A stretch of DNA of 64,000 bases, taken from assembly GCA_963695075.1 (NCBI GenBank), contig CAVOFR010000007.1, forward strand, positions 1,426,001 to 1,490,000. Direction: 5' to 3'. Of the stretch, positions 48,909 to 57,120 are shown piece by piece. The DNA comes from CAWCAL01 sp963695075 (GTDB lineage: Bacteria; Actinomycetota; Acidimicrobiia; Acidimicrobiales; CAWCAL01). The notes beneath the pieces were generated by a model. That model did no database searches, was not told the origin of the DNA, and worked only from the letters and a program-made list of their open reading frames with translations. The translations under genes and the position numbers were made by a program. How positions within the stretch are numbered: position 1 is the first letter of the stretch; the number at the start of each line of letters is the position of its first letter.

Positions 48909-49712
48909 ATGCGGCACGCCCTCCACCTTCCCCCGTTCGGAGCGCTCGCCGACCCGGCCGCGCTGATCGCTCTCGCCATCGAGGCCGAGCAGGCCGGGTG
49001 GGACGGCATCTTCCTGTGGGACCACATACTCCGGCGCGAGGACGCAGCAGGCGATATCGCTGACGTCTGGGTCGCTCTCGCCGCGATGGCGGCTCGAACC
49101 GAACGCATCACCCTCGGCCCCATGGTGACCCCGCCGGTTCGACGTCGACCTCAGAAACTGGCTCGGGAAGCGGTCTCGCTCGATCACCTCAGCCGGGGGC
49201 GGCTCGTGCTCGGGCTGGGCCTCGGCGTCGACACCAGCCGAGAGCTCTCGGCCTTCGGCGAACTCACCGACGCCCGTGCCCGCGGGGACCTGCTCGACGA
49301 GGCGGCCGAACTGCTGTGCCAGTTGTGGTCGGGCCGGCCGGTCGATCACCACGGCGAGCACTTCACCGTGGACGGTGGTGTCGTCTTCGAGCCCACGCCC
49401 TACAGAGGCGAACGGATCCCCCTCTGGTTCGCCGCCCGCGGCGACGCGCTGCGGCCGCTGCGCCGGGCCGCGAAGTACGACGGCCTGTTCCCGATCGAGG
49501 TCGACGTCGACGGGCTCCGGTCGATGCTGGACGTCATCCGGGCCGAGAGAGGGTCCCTGGACGGATTCGACGTCGCCGTGGTCCAACCGGGCATCGACCT
49601 GATCGGCCTGGAGGACGTGGGCGTCACCTGGGCCATGCACTCCCACCAGCCGGGCGAACCGCTGGCCGACGTGCTGGCCGCTACTCGGGCTGGTCCTCCG
49701 GAGCGTTCGTAG
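48909..49712 (+). CDS. LLM-class flavin/F420-dependent oxidoreductase
   Basis: Bacterial luciferase-like TIM-barrel oxidoreductase, 267 residues. Matching segments are LALAIEAEQAGWDGIFLWDH, RTERITLGPMVTPPVRRRP, KLAREAVSLDHLSRGRLVLG and LGLGVDTSRELSAFGE, with DEAAELLCQLWSGRPVDHHG and PLWFAARGDALRPLRRAAKY after them. In actinobacteria such proteins commonly use F420, but FMN cannot be excluded. At the short end of the family (usually 280-340). The ATG at 48909 is preferred over an upstream TTG because of the -10 box. The 3' end overlaps the next, convergent gene by 32 bp. Confidence 0.88.
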   Translation: MRHALHLPPFGALADPAALIALAIEAEQAGWDGIFLWDHILRREDAAGDIADVWVALAAMAARTERITLGPMVTPPVRRRPQKLAREAVSLDHLSRGRLVLGLGLGVDTSRELSAFGELTDARARGDLLDEAAELLCQLWSGRPVDHHGEHFTVDGGVVFEPTPYRGERIPLWFAARGDALRPLRRAAKYDGLFPIEVDVDGLRSMLDVIRAERGSLDGFDVAVVQPGIDLIGLEDVGVTWAMHSHQPGEPLADVLAATRAGPPERS

Positions 49713-50286
49713 CCGGAATGAGGTCGACTCGTCCCATGTCGGTGGTGGACGCCGTACCCATGCCTTCGGCCCCCTCGGTTCCATCGGGCCCCCCGATGAC
49801 CGTCGTCGAGGTTGATTCGAAGGTGTCCGGTCGTGAGCCGGTGGCGGAAAGACTGATGGCCCCGACGATGATCCCGGTCGCAGCCGCGGCGGCCGCCCCG
49901 AGGGCCAGAGACCGGAGCATGCCCCGCATGGGAGAAGACCCCGAGTCTTCGTCGACCTCCTCGTCGACCTCCTCGTCGACGGAGCCGGGCTCGTCGCGAG
50001 TCGACTGCCCGGGGCCGGGCTGCGCCGAAGACTTCGACGCCGCGGCGGCCGCAGCTACTGCCTCGTACAGCTTGGTGGCGCGATCGGTGCTCTCGGCGGG
50101 CTGATCACCCTCTCCGTCGGGCCGGGCGTCGTCGGGGGTCTCGGGCCGGAGCGGCGAGGGCGCGGCCGGCTCGGGCTCCGGGGAGAAGGCTGGTGGGGTG
50201 ACGGCGCTCGGCGCCGCAGCGGTCTCGTCGAACTCGTGGCGAGTACCGTCAGCCTCGTACCAGACGAGGTTGTGTTCGTCCGTCAT
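49681..50286 (-). CDS. Hypothetical single-pass membrane protein, acidic and Ala/Pro-rich
   Basis: Not recognised. The 201-residue product starts MTDEHNLVWYEADGTRHEFD, a short module seen at the N-terminus of some actinobacterial membrane proteins. An acidic Pro-rich cytoplasmic region follows, including a VDEEVDEEVDEDS repeat, then one transmembrane segment (LRSLALGAAAAAATGIIVGA, about 125-145). The C-terminal external tail is Thr/Gly-rich. It may be an envelope or regulatory anchor. It lies 12 nt downstream of the serine hydrolase gene on the same strand. Confidence 0.65.
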   Translation of the reverse strand: MTDEHNLVWYEADGTRHEFDETAAAPSAVTPPAFSPEPEPAAPSPLRPETPDDARPDGEGDQPAESTDRATKLYEAVAAAAAASKSSAQPGPGQSTRDEPGSVDEEVDEEVDEDSGSSPMRGMLRSLALGAAAAAATGIIVGAISLSATGSRPDTFESTSTTVIGGPDGTEGAEGMGTASTTDMGRVDLIPATNAPEDQPE

Positions 50287-50298
50287 GACCGCTCGATT

Positions 50299-51513
50299 CT
50301 ACCCGGCGGCCTCGACCGGAACTCGAGGTTGGTCGGCCAGAGCCTTGACCGATGCGGCGGCGGCCATACCCAGCCTGACGAGTCGGATATCGCCGACCGG
50401 CGTCCCGGTGCCCCGGTTGCAGACCATGGCGACCGAGAGATCGAGGTCGGGGTCGGCCCAGCCGCCGCTGCCGCCGAATCCGAAGTGTCCGAAGGCCGTG
50501 GGGGCCGCCGGGATCCGGTGGTAGCCGAGCCGCCAGAGCATCGGGATGACCAGGACGAGGTCGCGGTGACGGTGCTGGACCTGACGGGCCTGGTCGACGG
50601 TCTCCGGTGACATCAACGTCGTCGACCCGATGGTGCCGAGTCCGGCGAGCATGGCGTATATCTTGGCCAGTGAGCGGGCCGTGAAGCACCCGTTCAGGGC
50701 CGGGAGCTCCGCGCCGAGGAGCTCGTCGTCGACGAAGATGTCCTCGACCCCGCGGGGCACGAGCGCATTCATGATGCGGCGGGGATTCACCGGTGAGCCG
50801 ATCGCGCTCACCAGCTTCCCGGCCTGGACGTTGAGGCACTTCGCCGGCCGCTCGAGGGGGCCGAGGTTGACGTTGGGCACGCTCATGAAGGGAGCGAGCG
50901 GGGCGAGCCGGTGGCGATGGTCATGAGGCAGACCGACCCACGCTCCGTCGAGATCGAGCGGTGCCACGATCTCCTTCTGGATGAAGGCGTCGACCGGTTG
51001 GCCGCTGACACGGCGGATGAGCTCGCCCACCAACCAGCCGAACGTCAGCGCGTGGTATCCGGCATGGGTGCCAGGCTCGTACGCCGGTGCCGCGGCGGCG
51101 AGGTGTTCGACCATGTACTCCCAGTCGAGCATGCGGTCGGCCCGGTCGATCACCGAACGGAGACGATGGAGGCCGGCGGAATGGCTCAGGAGCTGGCGGA
51201 CCGTGATCGCCTCCTTGCCGTTCTGGGCGAACTCGGGCCAGTAGTCGGCCACCGGGTCGTCGACATCGATCTCCCCCCGGTCGACCAGGAGGTGCAGGGC
51301 GGTGGCCGTGACACCCTTGGTGGTGGAGAAGCACATCGCCACGGTGTCGGATTCCCACGGATCGTGCTCGTCGTCGCGGGTTCCGCCCCAGAGGTCGACG
51401 ACGAGCTCGCCGCGGTGGTAGACGGCGACCGCGGCGCCGCCGCGGGTGCGGTGCAATTGGCGGGCGAACGCCCTGCGAACGTTCCGGAAGTCTGGATGAC
51501 TGAATCCGTCGAT
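50299..51513 (-). CDS. Serine hydrolase (class C beta-lactamase/esterase family), apparent ATC start
   Basis: Penicillin-binding-protein-like esterase or beta-lactamase, 404 residues. SxxK nucleophile motif: CFSTTKGVTATALHLL; the YxN-type motif is YHALTFGW; GHFGFGGSGGW is near the C-terminus in the HxG position. The family N-terminus is readable as IDGFSHPDFRNVRRAFARQ, upstream of the first canonical start (TTG 51456). The only codon correctly spaced after a strong GAGGGGG is ATC at 51513 (5-nt spacing), and a TAG lies 9 codons before it. Either ATC initiates, or the start was mutated and TTG 51456 is used. No signal peptide, so probably a cytosolic esterase. Confidence 0.8.
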   Translation of the reverse strand: MDGFSHPDFRNVRRAFARQLHRTRGGAAVAVYHRGELVVDLWGGTRDDEHDPWESDTVAMCFSTTKGVTATALHLLVDRGEIDVDDPVADYWPEFAQNGKEAITVRQLLSHSAGLHRLRSVIDRADRMLDWEYMVEHLAAAAPAYEPGTHAGYHALTFGWLVGELIRRVSGQPVDAFIQKEIVAPLDLDGAWVGLPHDHRHRLAPLAPFMSVPNVNLGPLERPAKCLNVQAGKLVSAIGSPVNPRRIMNALVPRGVEDIFVDDELLGAELPALNGCFTARSLAKIYAMLAGLGTIGSTTLMSPETVDQARQVQHRHRDLVLVIPMLWRLGYHRIPAAPTAFGHFGFGGSGGWADPDLDLSVAMVCNRGTGTPVGDIRLVRLGMAAAASVKALADQPRVPVEAAG

Positions 51514-51599
51514 GAGAGCCCCCTCGTCGCGTGGCTACATGATCGCATCCGGGCCCCCTCGAGAGCACACTCGGGCCGCCCGGAGACCGGAAGCGGAGC

Positions 51600-53399
51600 T
51601 CAGTCGGTTGCGGTCGGTTCGATGTTGAAATATGTGGCGGGAGCGTCGCGATCGCCCCGCGCGTAGAGAGTGAGCGCGTCGGCGTCGGTCGGATCGATGT
51701 CGAAACACACCTGACCGGAGAGGAGGCCTCCGTCGGCCACCGCCGTCGACCACGGGAAGGGGTCGGGTTCCACCGCCGAGCACCCCGCCGAGGAATAGCC
51801 GACGTTGTTCGGACCGACGGCGTTGAGCCGGACGTCGAGCGCGTCCGTTTCGCCCCGACCGCGGTATGTCGCCGAGATCTCGACCAGGACGAAGTGTCCG
51901 TTCACCGCTGGTTCGTTGAACGGGTTCGTGCCGACGAGATCCTCTGCGTCCCGCTCGACGGCTTCGATCCGCAGGCTCCAGCCGGCGCCGATGTCCGCCT
52001 GCTCCCCCATCTCGACGGGGACGTCGCGTGAGCCCGGTTCGGTCTCCTCGATCCGGCGCGGTGCGTCGGGCGGTTGCTGCGAGCTCGTCCCGGCCGCGCC
52101 CAGCGAGACGTAGACCGGGTCGGTGGAGGAGGTACTGGACACGGCCAGGGTGAGTCCGGTCCTGTCGGTGGGGGCGATGTCGAAGCACTCGTCGCCGGAG
52201 ATGACGGCCCCGGGGAAGATGTCCATGCGCCGATCGAGTGGATGCGGTTCGGTCGCCCGACAGTTGAAGGCCGAGTAGAACCGACCCGACGGGGCGACGA
52301 CGAACAGGTCGAGATCGAACAGGGTCGTCGGTTCGGCGCCGACATACCGGATGTCAAGGGTGGCGAGGGCGAAGGCGCCGTTGTCGGGCTGGGGGTTGAA
52401 TTCGGCGGCACCGGACAGTGCGGCACCGGCATCGAGGTCGGCATCCGCTACCGAGACCCACCAGCCGCCCGGGATCTCGGCCCAGTCGTCGCGGCCGAAG
52501 GGGGCTCCCTCGGTCCCGTCGGAGTCGGTGGCCAGCAGGAGCTCGTCGCCGTCCTCACTCGTGTCGTCGGTCGAGCCGAGGCCTCGGCTGAGCAGTCCGG
52601 CGCCGATGATCAGGATGGGCAGTACGATCGCCGCGCCGACGGCGATCCGGCCGCGGCGGCCCGGTCCGGAGTCGGCCTGGGCCGCTGCCACCCAGTCGGC
52701 GGCCTCGGCGTCGTCCCGGGTGGCGTCGACGGGACGGGCCACCGGAGCCATGGGCCTCGGTGGGATGACAGGGGAAGGGGCCGGCGGTGCCAGCGGGGCC
52801 ACCGCTGGGGGTGGGACGACCGGGGAAGCGGAGACGGCCGGTGGGACGACCGCGGGGGGCGGGGCAGGTGGTGGCGGTGGCGGCGGTGGTCCCGTCCGGA
52901 TCTTCGGTGGCGGTGGGGGAGGCCCGGGATCGACCGGTTCGACGCCTGTCGGCTGGTAGGCCGGTGCCGAGGGAAGCGAGCTCAGGGGTGGGGGCGGCCG
53001 GTGGTATTCACCGGGCTTCAGGGCTCGGGCCGAGGGGAGACCAGCCCGATCGTCCGGTGGGTTCGGCGGCTCATCCGGTTCGGCGAGTGGTTCGGGCGTG
53101 GCTCGGCGCGGCACCTCCGGCGGCACGCCGACGTCGGTGATCCGGTCGATCTGGGTCGGTCGGTACGCCGGGATGGAGGGAAGGGACTCGAGAGCCGGGG
53201 GAGGCCGGTGGAATTCTCCCGGCTTGAGATCGCGAGCCGAGGAGATGCCCACGCGGACATCGGAACGGGCTTCCTCGCTCTCGGTCGCGGGCAGATCGGC
53301 GAGCTCGGGGATCTCGGGCTCGTCGTCATCCAGGAATATCGGTTCCGCGTCGGGGAACAGGCGATCGGGCTGACTCGTGTCGCCGGTTTCGTCGCTCAC
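51600..53399 (-). CDS. Large proline-rich membrane protein with two DUF4352-like domains
   Basis: A 599-residue single-pass protein. The cytoplasmic N-terminal ~245 residues are acidic and Pro-rich and carry a duplicated module (SARDLKPGEFHRPPPALESL and SARALKPGEYHRPPPPLSSL). A Pro tract and a transmembrane segment (IAVGAAIVLPILIIGAGLLS) follow. Outside are two similar ~130-residue beta-rich domains: AALSGAAEFNPQPDNGAFAL... with CFDIAPTDRTGLTLAV, and GTNPFNEPAVNGHFVLVEIS... with CFDIDPTDADALTLYA. These resemble DUF4352-type domains. GTG start after a strong GAGGAGG. Function unknown; an envelope stress or cell-wall-linked role is possible. Confidence 0.75.
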   Translation of the reverse strand: MSDETGDTSQPDRLFPDAEPIFLDDDEPEIPELADLPATESEEARSDVRVGISSARDLKPGEFHRPPPALESLPSIPAYRPTQIDRITDVGVPPEVPRRATPEPLAEPDEPPNPPDDRAGLPSARALKPGEYHRPPPPLSSLPSAPAYQPTGVEPVDPGPPPPPPKIRTGPPPPPPPPAPPPAVVPPAVSASPVVPPPAVAPLAPPAPSPVIPPRPMAPVARPVDATRDDAEAADWVAAAQADSGPGRRGRIAVGAAIVLPILIIGAGLLSRGLGSTDDTSEDGDELLLATDSDGTEGAPFGRDDWAEIPGGWWVSVADADLDAGAALSGAAEFNPQPDNGAFALATLDIRYVGAEPTTLFDLDLFVVAPSGRFYSAFNCRATEPHPLDRRMDIFPGAVISGDECFDIAPTDRTGLTLAVSSTSSTDPVYVSLGAAGTSSQQPPDAPRRIEETEPGSRDVPVEMGEQADIGAGWSLRIEAVERDAEDLVGTNPFNEPAVNGHFVLVEISATYRGRGETDALDVRLNAVGPNNVGYSSAGCSAVEPDPFPWSTAVADGGLLSGQVCFDIDPTDADALTLYARGDRDAPATYFNIEPTATD

Positions 53400-53554
53400 C
53401 TGACCTCCTCGATTCACCACGGATCTCGGTCGGGATCCACGGTCGCGATCCGCGACCGACGCCTCTCTGGCGCATGCGGCTCGATTCGGTGATTTCGTCG
53501 GCTGGTGGCGGTCAATCATGAGCGAGCGAGCGGGATTCGGGGTAGAACAGGGGT

Positions 53555-54616
53555 ATGACACCGAGCGGGCCCACTTCGGCGATCGTGCTGGCCACCGGAA
53601 GCGATCCACGGATGCGGTCGTCGCGCCCCAAGGCGCTCCACCGGCTGTGCGGGCGGCCCATGGTCATGTACGGGCTCGACGTGCTAGTCGACTTCGGAGT
53701 CGACCGAGCCGTCGTCGTCGGGAACGCCTCGGAGCTCCTCAGCAAGAAGCTGAGCGAGACCGGCCCCGACCTGTTCGTCGAGTTCGTCGAACAGGACCTC
53801 CAGAGCGGCTCGGCCGGAGCCGCACTGATGGGACTCACCCCGTTCCCATCCGACCTCGAGGACTCGCGCGAACTGATCGTCATGCCGGCCGACATGCCGC
53901 TTCTCCAGGACGACACGCTGGCCGAGCTGGTGATCCGTCACCGGGAGGCCGACGCGGTCTGTACCGTGCTCACCGCCGATGCGTCCGTCGGTAATGGCCC
54001 AGCGGTCATACGGTCCGCGGACGGCAGGGTCACCAGACTCGAGTCGGCTCACTCGCTGACCGAGGGTGAGGTCGGCGCCGGGATCTACTGTTTCCGCCAG
54101 AGTGTGCTCGGTCCGGCGCTCCGGAGGATCCGGCCGGGTTATGAGCATTCCGACTCGCTGTACGCAGTCGTCGAGGTGCTGGCCGGCGCCGGGTATACCG
54201 TCGAAGCGGTGCCCTGTACCGAGCCGCAGCAGGTCAGGCGGGTGACCGACCGGCTCGACCTGGCCGACATCGAGGCCGCCATGCGGCGGCGGACCAACCG
54301 CCGCTGGTTGCGAGCCGGTGTGAACATGGTCGACCCCGATCGGACCTACATCGACACCACGGTACGACTGGCTCGCGACGTCACCCTGTTCCCGGGGACG
54401 CTCCTCCAGGGTGACACCGTCGTGGGCGAACGAGCCGAAATCGGTCCCGACACCCGATTGGTCGATTGCGCGGTCGGCGCCGACGCCGTGGTCGAGAAGA
54501 CGATGGCGCGCGACGCCGAGATCGGGTTGGGCGCGCACGTCGGGCCCTTCGCCGTTCTCGAGTCGGGCACCCACGTCGAGCCGGGCGAATCGACCGGCGC
54601 GTTCTACACTGCCTGA
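53555..54616 (+). CDS. GlmU-like nucleotidyltransferase with shortened C-terminus
   Basis: Resembles the N-acetylglucosamine-1-phosphate uridyltransferase half of GlmU. Visible are SAIVLATGSDPRMRSSRPKA with LHRLCGRPMVMYGLDVLVDF, EQDLQSGSAGAALMGL, LIVMPADMPLLQDDTLAELV (the metal-binding Asp region) and GVNMVDPDRTYIDTTVRLAR (start of the left-handed beta-helix). The GxGTRM loop is altered to GSDPRM, though Arg and Lys are kept. At 353 residues it ends after a few hexapeptide coils, so the acetyltransferase site is missing. It may make only the UDP-sugar. It sits before prs, the standard glmU position. Confidence 0.78.
   Translation: MTPSGPTSAIVLATGSDPRMRSSRPKALHRLCGRPMVMYGLDVLVDFGVDRAVVVGNASELLSKKLSETGPDLFVEFVEQDLQSGSAGAALMGLTPFPSDLEDSRELIVMPADMPLLQDDTLAELVIRHREADAVCTVLTADASVGNGPAVIRSADGRVTRLESAHSLTEGEVGAGIYCFRQSVLGPALRRIRPGYEHSDSLYAVVEVLAGAGYTVEAVPCTEPQQVRRVTDRLDLADIEAAMRRRTNRRWLRAGVNMVDPDRTYIDTTVRLARDVTLFPGTLLQGDTVVGERAEIGPDTRLVDCAVGADAVVEKTMARDAEIGLGAHVGPFAVLESGTHVEPGESTGAFYTA
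54605..54610 (+). promoter_or_regulatory. Possible -10 box for prs
   Basis: TACACT, 31 nt before the prs ATG, just before the stop of the glmU-like gene. A GAGAGG ribosome-binding site lies between. Confidence 0.25.
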
Positions 54617-54641
54617 CACCGTTCGGGCGCGAGAGGCACAC

Positions 54642-55622
54642 ATGGAACTGGTGACGAAGAAGCGGCTGCTCATGCTGGCGGGGCGGGTGCACCTGCCCCT
54701 CGCCGAAGAGATCGCATCCGGGCTCGGCGTCGAGCTCGGCAACGCGAACATCGCCGAGTTCGCCAACGGCGAGATCCACTGCCGCTTCGGCGATTCGGTG
54801 CGCGGCGCCGACGTGTTCATCGTCCAGACCCACGCCGACACCGATGAGATGTCGGTCAACGACGCGATCATGGAGCAACTCATCATGGTCGACGCGGCGC
54901 GCCGGGCCTCGGCCAAGCGGATCACCGCTGTGTGTCCGCATTACGGCTACGGCCGCCAGGACCGCAAGGCCGAGGGTCGCGAGCCCATCACCGCCAAGCT
55001 CGTGGCCAACCTGTTCAAGGCAGCCGGATGCAGCAGACTCGTCAGCGTCGACCTGCACAGCGGACAGATCCAGGGGTTCTTCGACGGGCCGGTGGATCAC
55101 CTCACCGCCATGCCGGTGCTCATCGAGTACCTCCGTGGCATGGGCGAGGACATCGTGGTCGTGTCCCCCGACGCGGGCCGGGTGAAGGTCGCCGAGAAGT
55201 ACTCCGTAGCGCTCAACGCCGATCTGGCCTTCGTGCACAAACGTCGGGTCAAAGGGGCCAAGAACCAGGTCGAGGCCAAGGGTGTCATCGGCGACGTCGA
55301 GGGCCGCACGTGCGTGATCATCGACGACATGATCGACACGGCCGGCACGATCGTGGCGGCGGCCGACGTCCTCAAGGAGAAGGGGGCCGAGTCGGTGGTG
55401 GCGGCGGCGACCCACGGAGTGTTGTCGGGACCGGCAGTCGACCGGCTCAAGAACTCGGTCATCGAAAAGGTCGTCGTCACCGACACCTTGCCGCTCCCGA
55501 GCGAGAAGCGGTTCGACAAGCTCGAGATCCTTTCGGTGGCCCCGATCATCGCCCACGCCATCGATGCCGTATTCGAGGACACGTCGGTGTCCGAGATCTT
55601 CGACGGTCACAACCAGAGCTGA
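54642..55622 (+). CDS. prs: Ribose-phosphate pyrophosphokinase
   Basis: Makes PRPP from ribose-5-phosphate and ATP for nucleotide, His and Trp synthesis. In its 326 residues are AEFANGEIHCRFGDSVRGAD, VCPHYGYGRQDRKAEGREPI (ATP-binding/flexible loop), VSVDLHSGQIQGFFDGPVDH (divalent-cation site DLHSxQIQGFF), VVSPDAGRVKVAEKYS, the Lys/Arg region FVHKRRVKGAKN, and the PRPP loop VIIDDMIDTAGTIVAAADVL. Class I enzyme of normal length. The ATG has a GAGAGG element upstream; longer frames overlap the glmU-like gene. Confidence 0.97.
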   Translation: MELVTKKRLLMLAGRVHLPLAEEIASGLGVELGNANIAEFANGEIHCRFGDSVRGADVFIVQTHADTDEMSVNDAIMEQLIMVDAARRASAKRITAVCPHYGYGRQDRKAEGREPITAKLVANLFKAAGCSRLVSVDLHSGQIQGFFDGPVDHLTAMPVLIEYLRGMGEDIVVVSPDAGRVKVAEKYSVALNADLAFVHKRRVKGAKNQVEAKGVIGDVEGRTCVIIDDMIDTAGTIVAAADVLKEKGAESVVAAATHGVLSGPAVDRLKNSVIEKVVVTDTLPLPSEKRFDKLEILSVAPIIAHAIDAVFEDTSVSEIFDGHNQS

Positions 55623-55683
55623 GGGAATCAGAGCTGACCGGCCGGGTTCGGCGGTCGGAGTCGCCGCCATCGGTCTCGGAAGG

Positions 55684-55732
55684 TAGAATCATCCGCTCGC
55701 TCCGGGACCGGATGGGCACGGGTGACCCGTGC
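55684..55732 (+). promoter_or_regulatory. L25 gene leader: -10-like box and hairpin
   Basis: TAGAAT at 55684-55689 is a likely -10 in the 173-bp gap before the L25 gene. GCACGGG-TGA-CCCGTGC at 55716-55732 is a perfect 7-bp hairpin inside the resulting ~100-nt leader. The leader could carry control of ribosomal-protein synthesis; this is inference. Confidence 0.4.
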
Positions 55733-55795
55733 GACCGACGTCTCCGACAACAATCTCCGACGAAGATCACGTAGCGCCGAGGAGCGCATCCCCCG

Positions 55796-56482
55796 ATGGA
55801 CCAGGTAACTCTCACCGCCGACACCAACCGAGCTCTGGGTTCCAGGGCCAGCCGCCGCCTCCGTCGCACCGGCCGCGTCCCCGGCGTGCTCTACGGATTG
55901 GGTCTCGATCCGGTCTCGCTCAGCTTCGACTACCGCGAGCTGCGGGGTGCGCTCACCACCGATGCCGGACTGAACGCCCTGGTGTCGCTCCAGCTCGACG
56001 GTGACACGCAGTTGGCCATCCTCAAGGACGTTCAGCGCGACCCGGTCCGAGAGGAAGTCACCCATGTTGACTTCATCCGGATCGATGCCACCGCCCGCGT
56101 CTCGGTCGAAGTACCGGTGATCATGGTTGGCGAGGCGCTTGAGGTGACCCGGGGCGAGGGCATCGTCGATCAGCTCCTGCACCGGCTGCCGCTCAGCGCG
56201 CCGGCCACCTCGATTCCGCCCCACATCGAGGTTGACATCTCCGAGATGGAGATCGGCACGACCCTAACGGTGGGCGACATCGAGCTGCCCACGGGATCCG
56301 AGGCGGAGATCGATGCGGACGAGCCGATCGCCATCGGTCAGATCACCCGCGCTGCGCTGGTCGAAGAGGAGCCCGTCGAGGGCGAAGAGGGTGAAGAAGG
56401 CGAAGAGGGTGAAGAAGGAGCAGCCGGCGAGGAAGGCGAAGGGGACGGCGCCGAAGGCGGCGGCGACTCCTCCGAAGACTGA
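55796..56482 (+). CDS. rplY: 50S ribosomal protein L25 (CTC form)
   Basis: 5S-rRNA-binding protein bL25 in the long general-stress (CTC) form, 228 residues. The N-terminal L25 domain has ALGSRASRRLRRTGRVPGVL and YGLGLDPVSLSFDYRELRGA, then LKDVQRDPVREEVTHVDFIR. The C-terminal TL5 beta domain has DQLLHRLPLSAPATSIPPHI and EVDISEMEIGTTLTVGDIEL. The last ~40 residues are a Glu/Gly-rich acidic tail (EEGEEGEEGEEG), typical of actinobacteria. GAGGAG precedes the ATG. It is between prs and pth, as in other actinobacteria. Confidence 0.96.
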   Translation: MDQVTLTADTNRALGSRASRRLRRTGRVPGVLYGLGLDPVSLSFDYRELRGALTTDAGLNALVSLQLDGDTQLAILKDVQRDPVREEVTHVDFIRIDATARVSVEVPVIMVGEALEVTRGEGIVDQLLHRLPLSAPATSIPPHIEVDISEMEIGTTLTVGDIELPTGSEAEIDADEPIAIGQITRAALVEEEPVEGEEGEEGEEGEEGAAGEEGEGDGAEGGGDSSED

Positions 56483-56490
56483 GTCCCGCC

Positions 56491-57120
56491 GTGACCCGGC
56501 GACGCTTCGGCGGGTCCAAGCGCCCCGAACGACGGGGTACACCCGCCGATCTCCTGGCCATCGGGCTGGGCAACCCGGGTCCGGAGTTCGAGGGGACGCG
56601 CCACAACGTGGGTGCAGAGGTGATCCGGCAACTCGCTCGGCGACACGAGGGGCGCCTGCGCGTCGCCGGTCGCGAGCAGTCCGAGATGGGCGAGGTCCGA
56701 ATTGACCATTCCCTACTGGCCCTCGCCATCCCCACCACGTACATGAACGAGTCCGGCCGGGCCGCGGCCGCACTGACCCGCCGCTTCGGGATCGACGAGG
56801 GGGAGAAGCTCGTCGTCATCCACGATGAGCTCGATCTGCCTCCCGGACGGCTGAAGGTGAAGCTCGGGGGAGGCTTGGCCGGGCACAACGGGCTGCGTTC
56901 GCTGGAGGCCCACCTCCACACGACCGATTTCGGCCGGATCAGGATCGGTGTCGGCAAGCCGCCGAGCACCCAGGACGGTCGTGACCACGTTCTCCGCCGG
57001 GCCGGGAAAGCCGAACAGGCCGCCATCGACGCGGCGGTCGACACGGCGGTCGACGCGGTCGAGGTCATCCTGGCCGCCGGGTTCGCCGCTGCCATGGACC
57101 AGTTCAACGTCCGATCGTGA
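56491..57120 (+). CDS. pth: Peptidyl-tRNA hydrolase
   Basis: Recycles peptidyl-tRNA released from stalled ribosomes. The 209 residues include LLAIGLGNPGPEFEGTRHNV (catalytic His in RHNVG), LAIPTTYMNESGRAAAALTR, VIHDELDLPPGRLKVKLGGG (HDELDLP) and LAGHNGLRSLEAHLHTTDFG. All catalytic residues (Asn, His, Asp, Asn) are retained. A ~20-residue basic extension precedes the domain if the GTG at 56491 is used. Its stop overlaps mfd in GTGA. Confidence 0.96.
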   Translation: MTRRRFGGSKRPERRGTPADLLAIGLGNPGPEFEGTRHNVGAEVIRQLARRHEGRLRVAGREQSEMGEVRIDHSLLALAIPTTYMNESGRAAAALTRRFGIDEGEKLVVIHDELDLPPGRLKVKLGGGLAGHNGLRSLEAHLHTTDFGRIRIGVGKPPSTQDGRDHVLRRAGKAEQAAIDAAVDTAVDAVEVILAAGFAAAMDQFNVRS

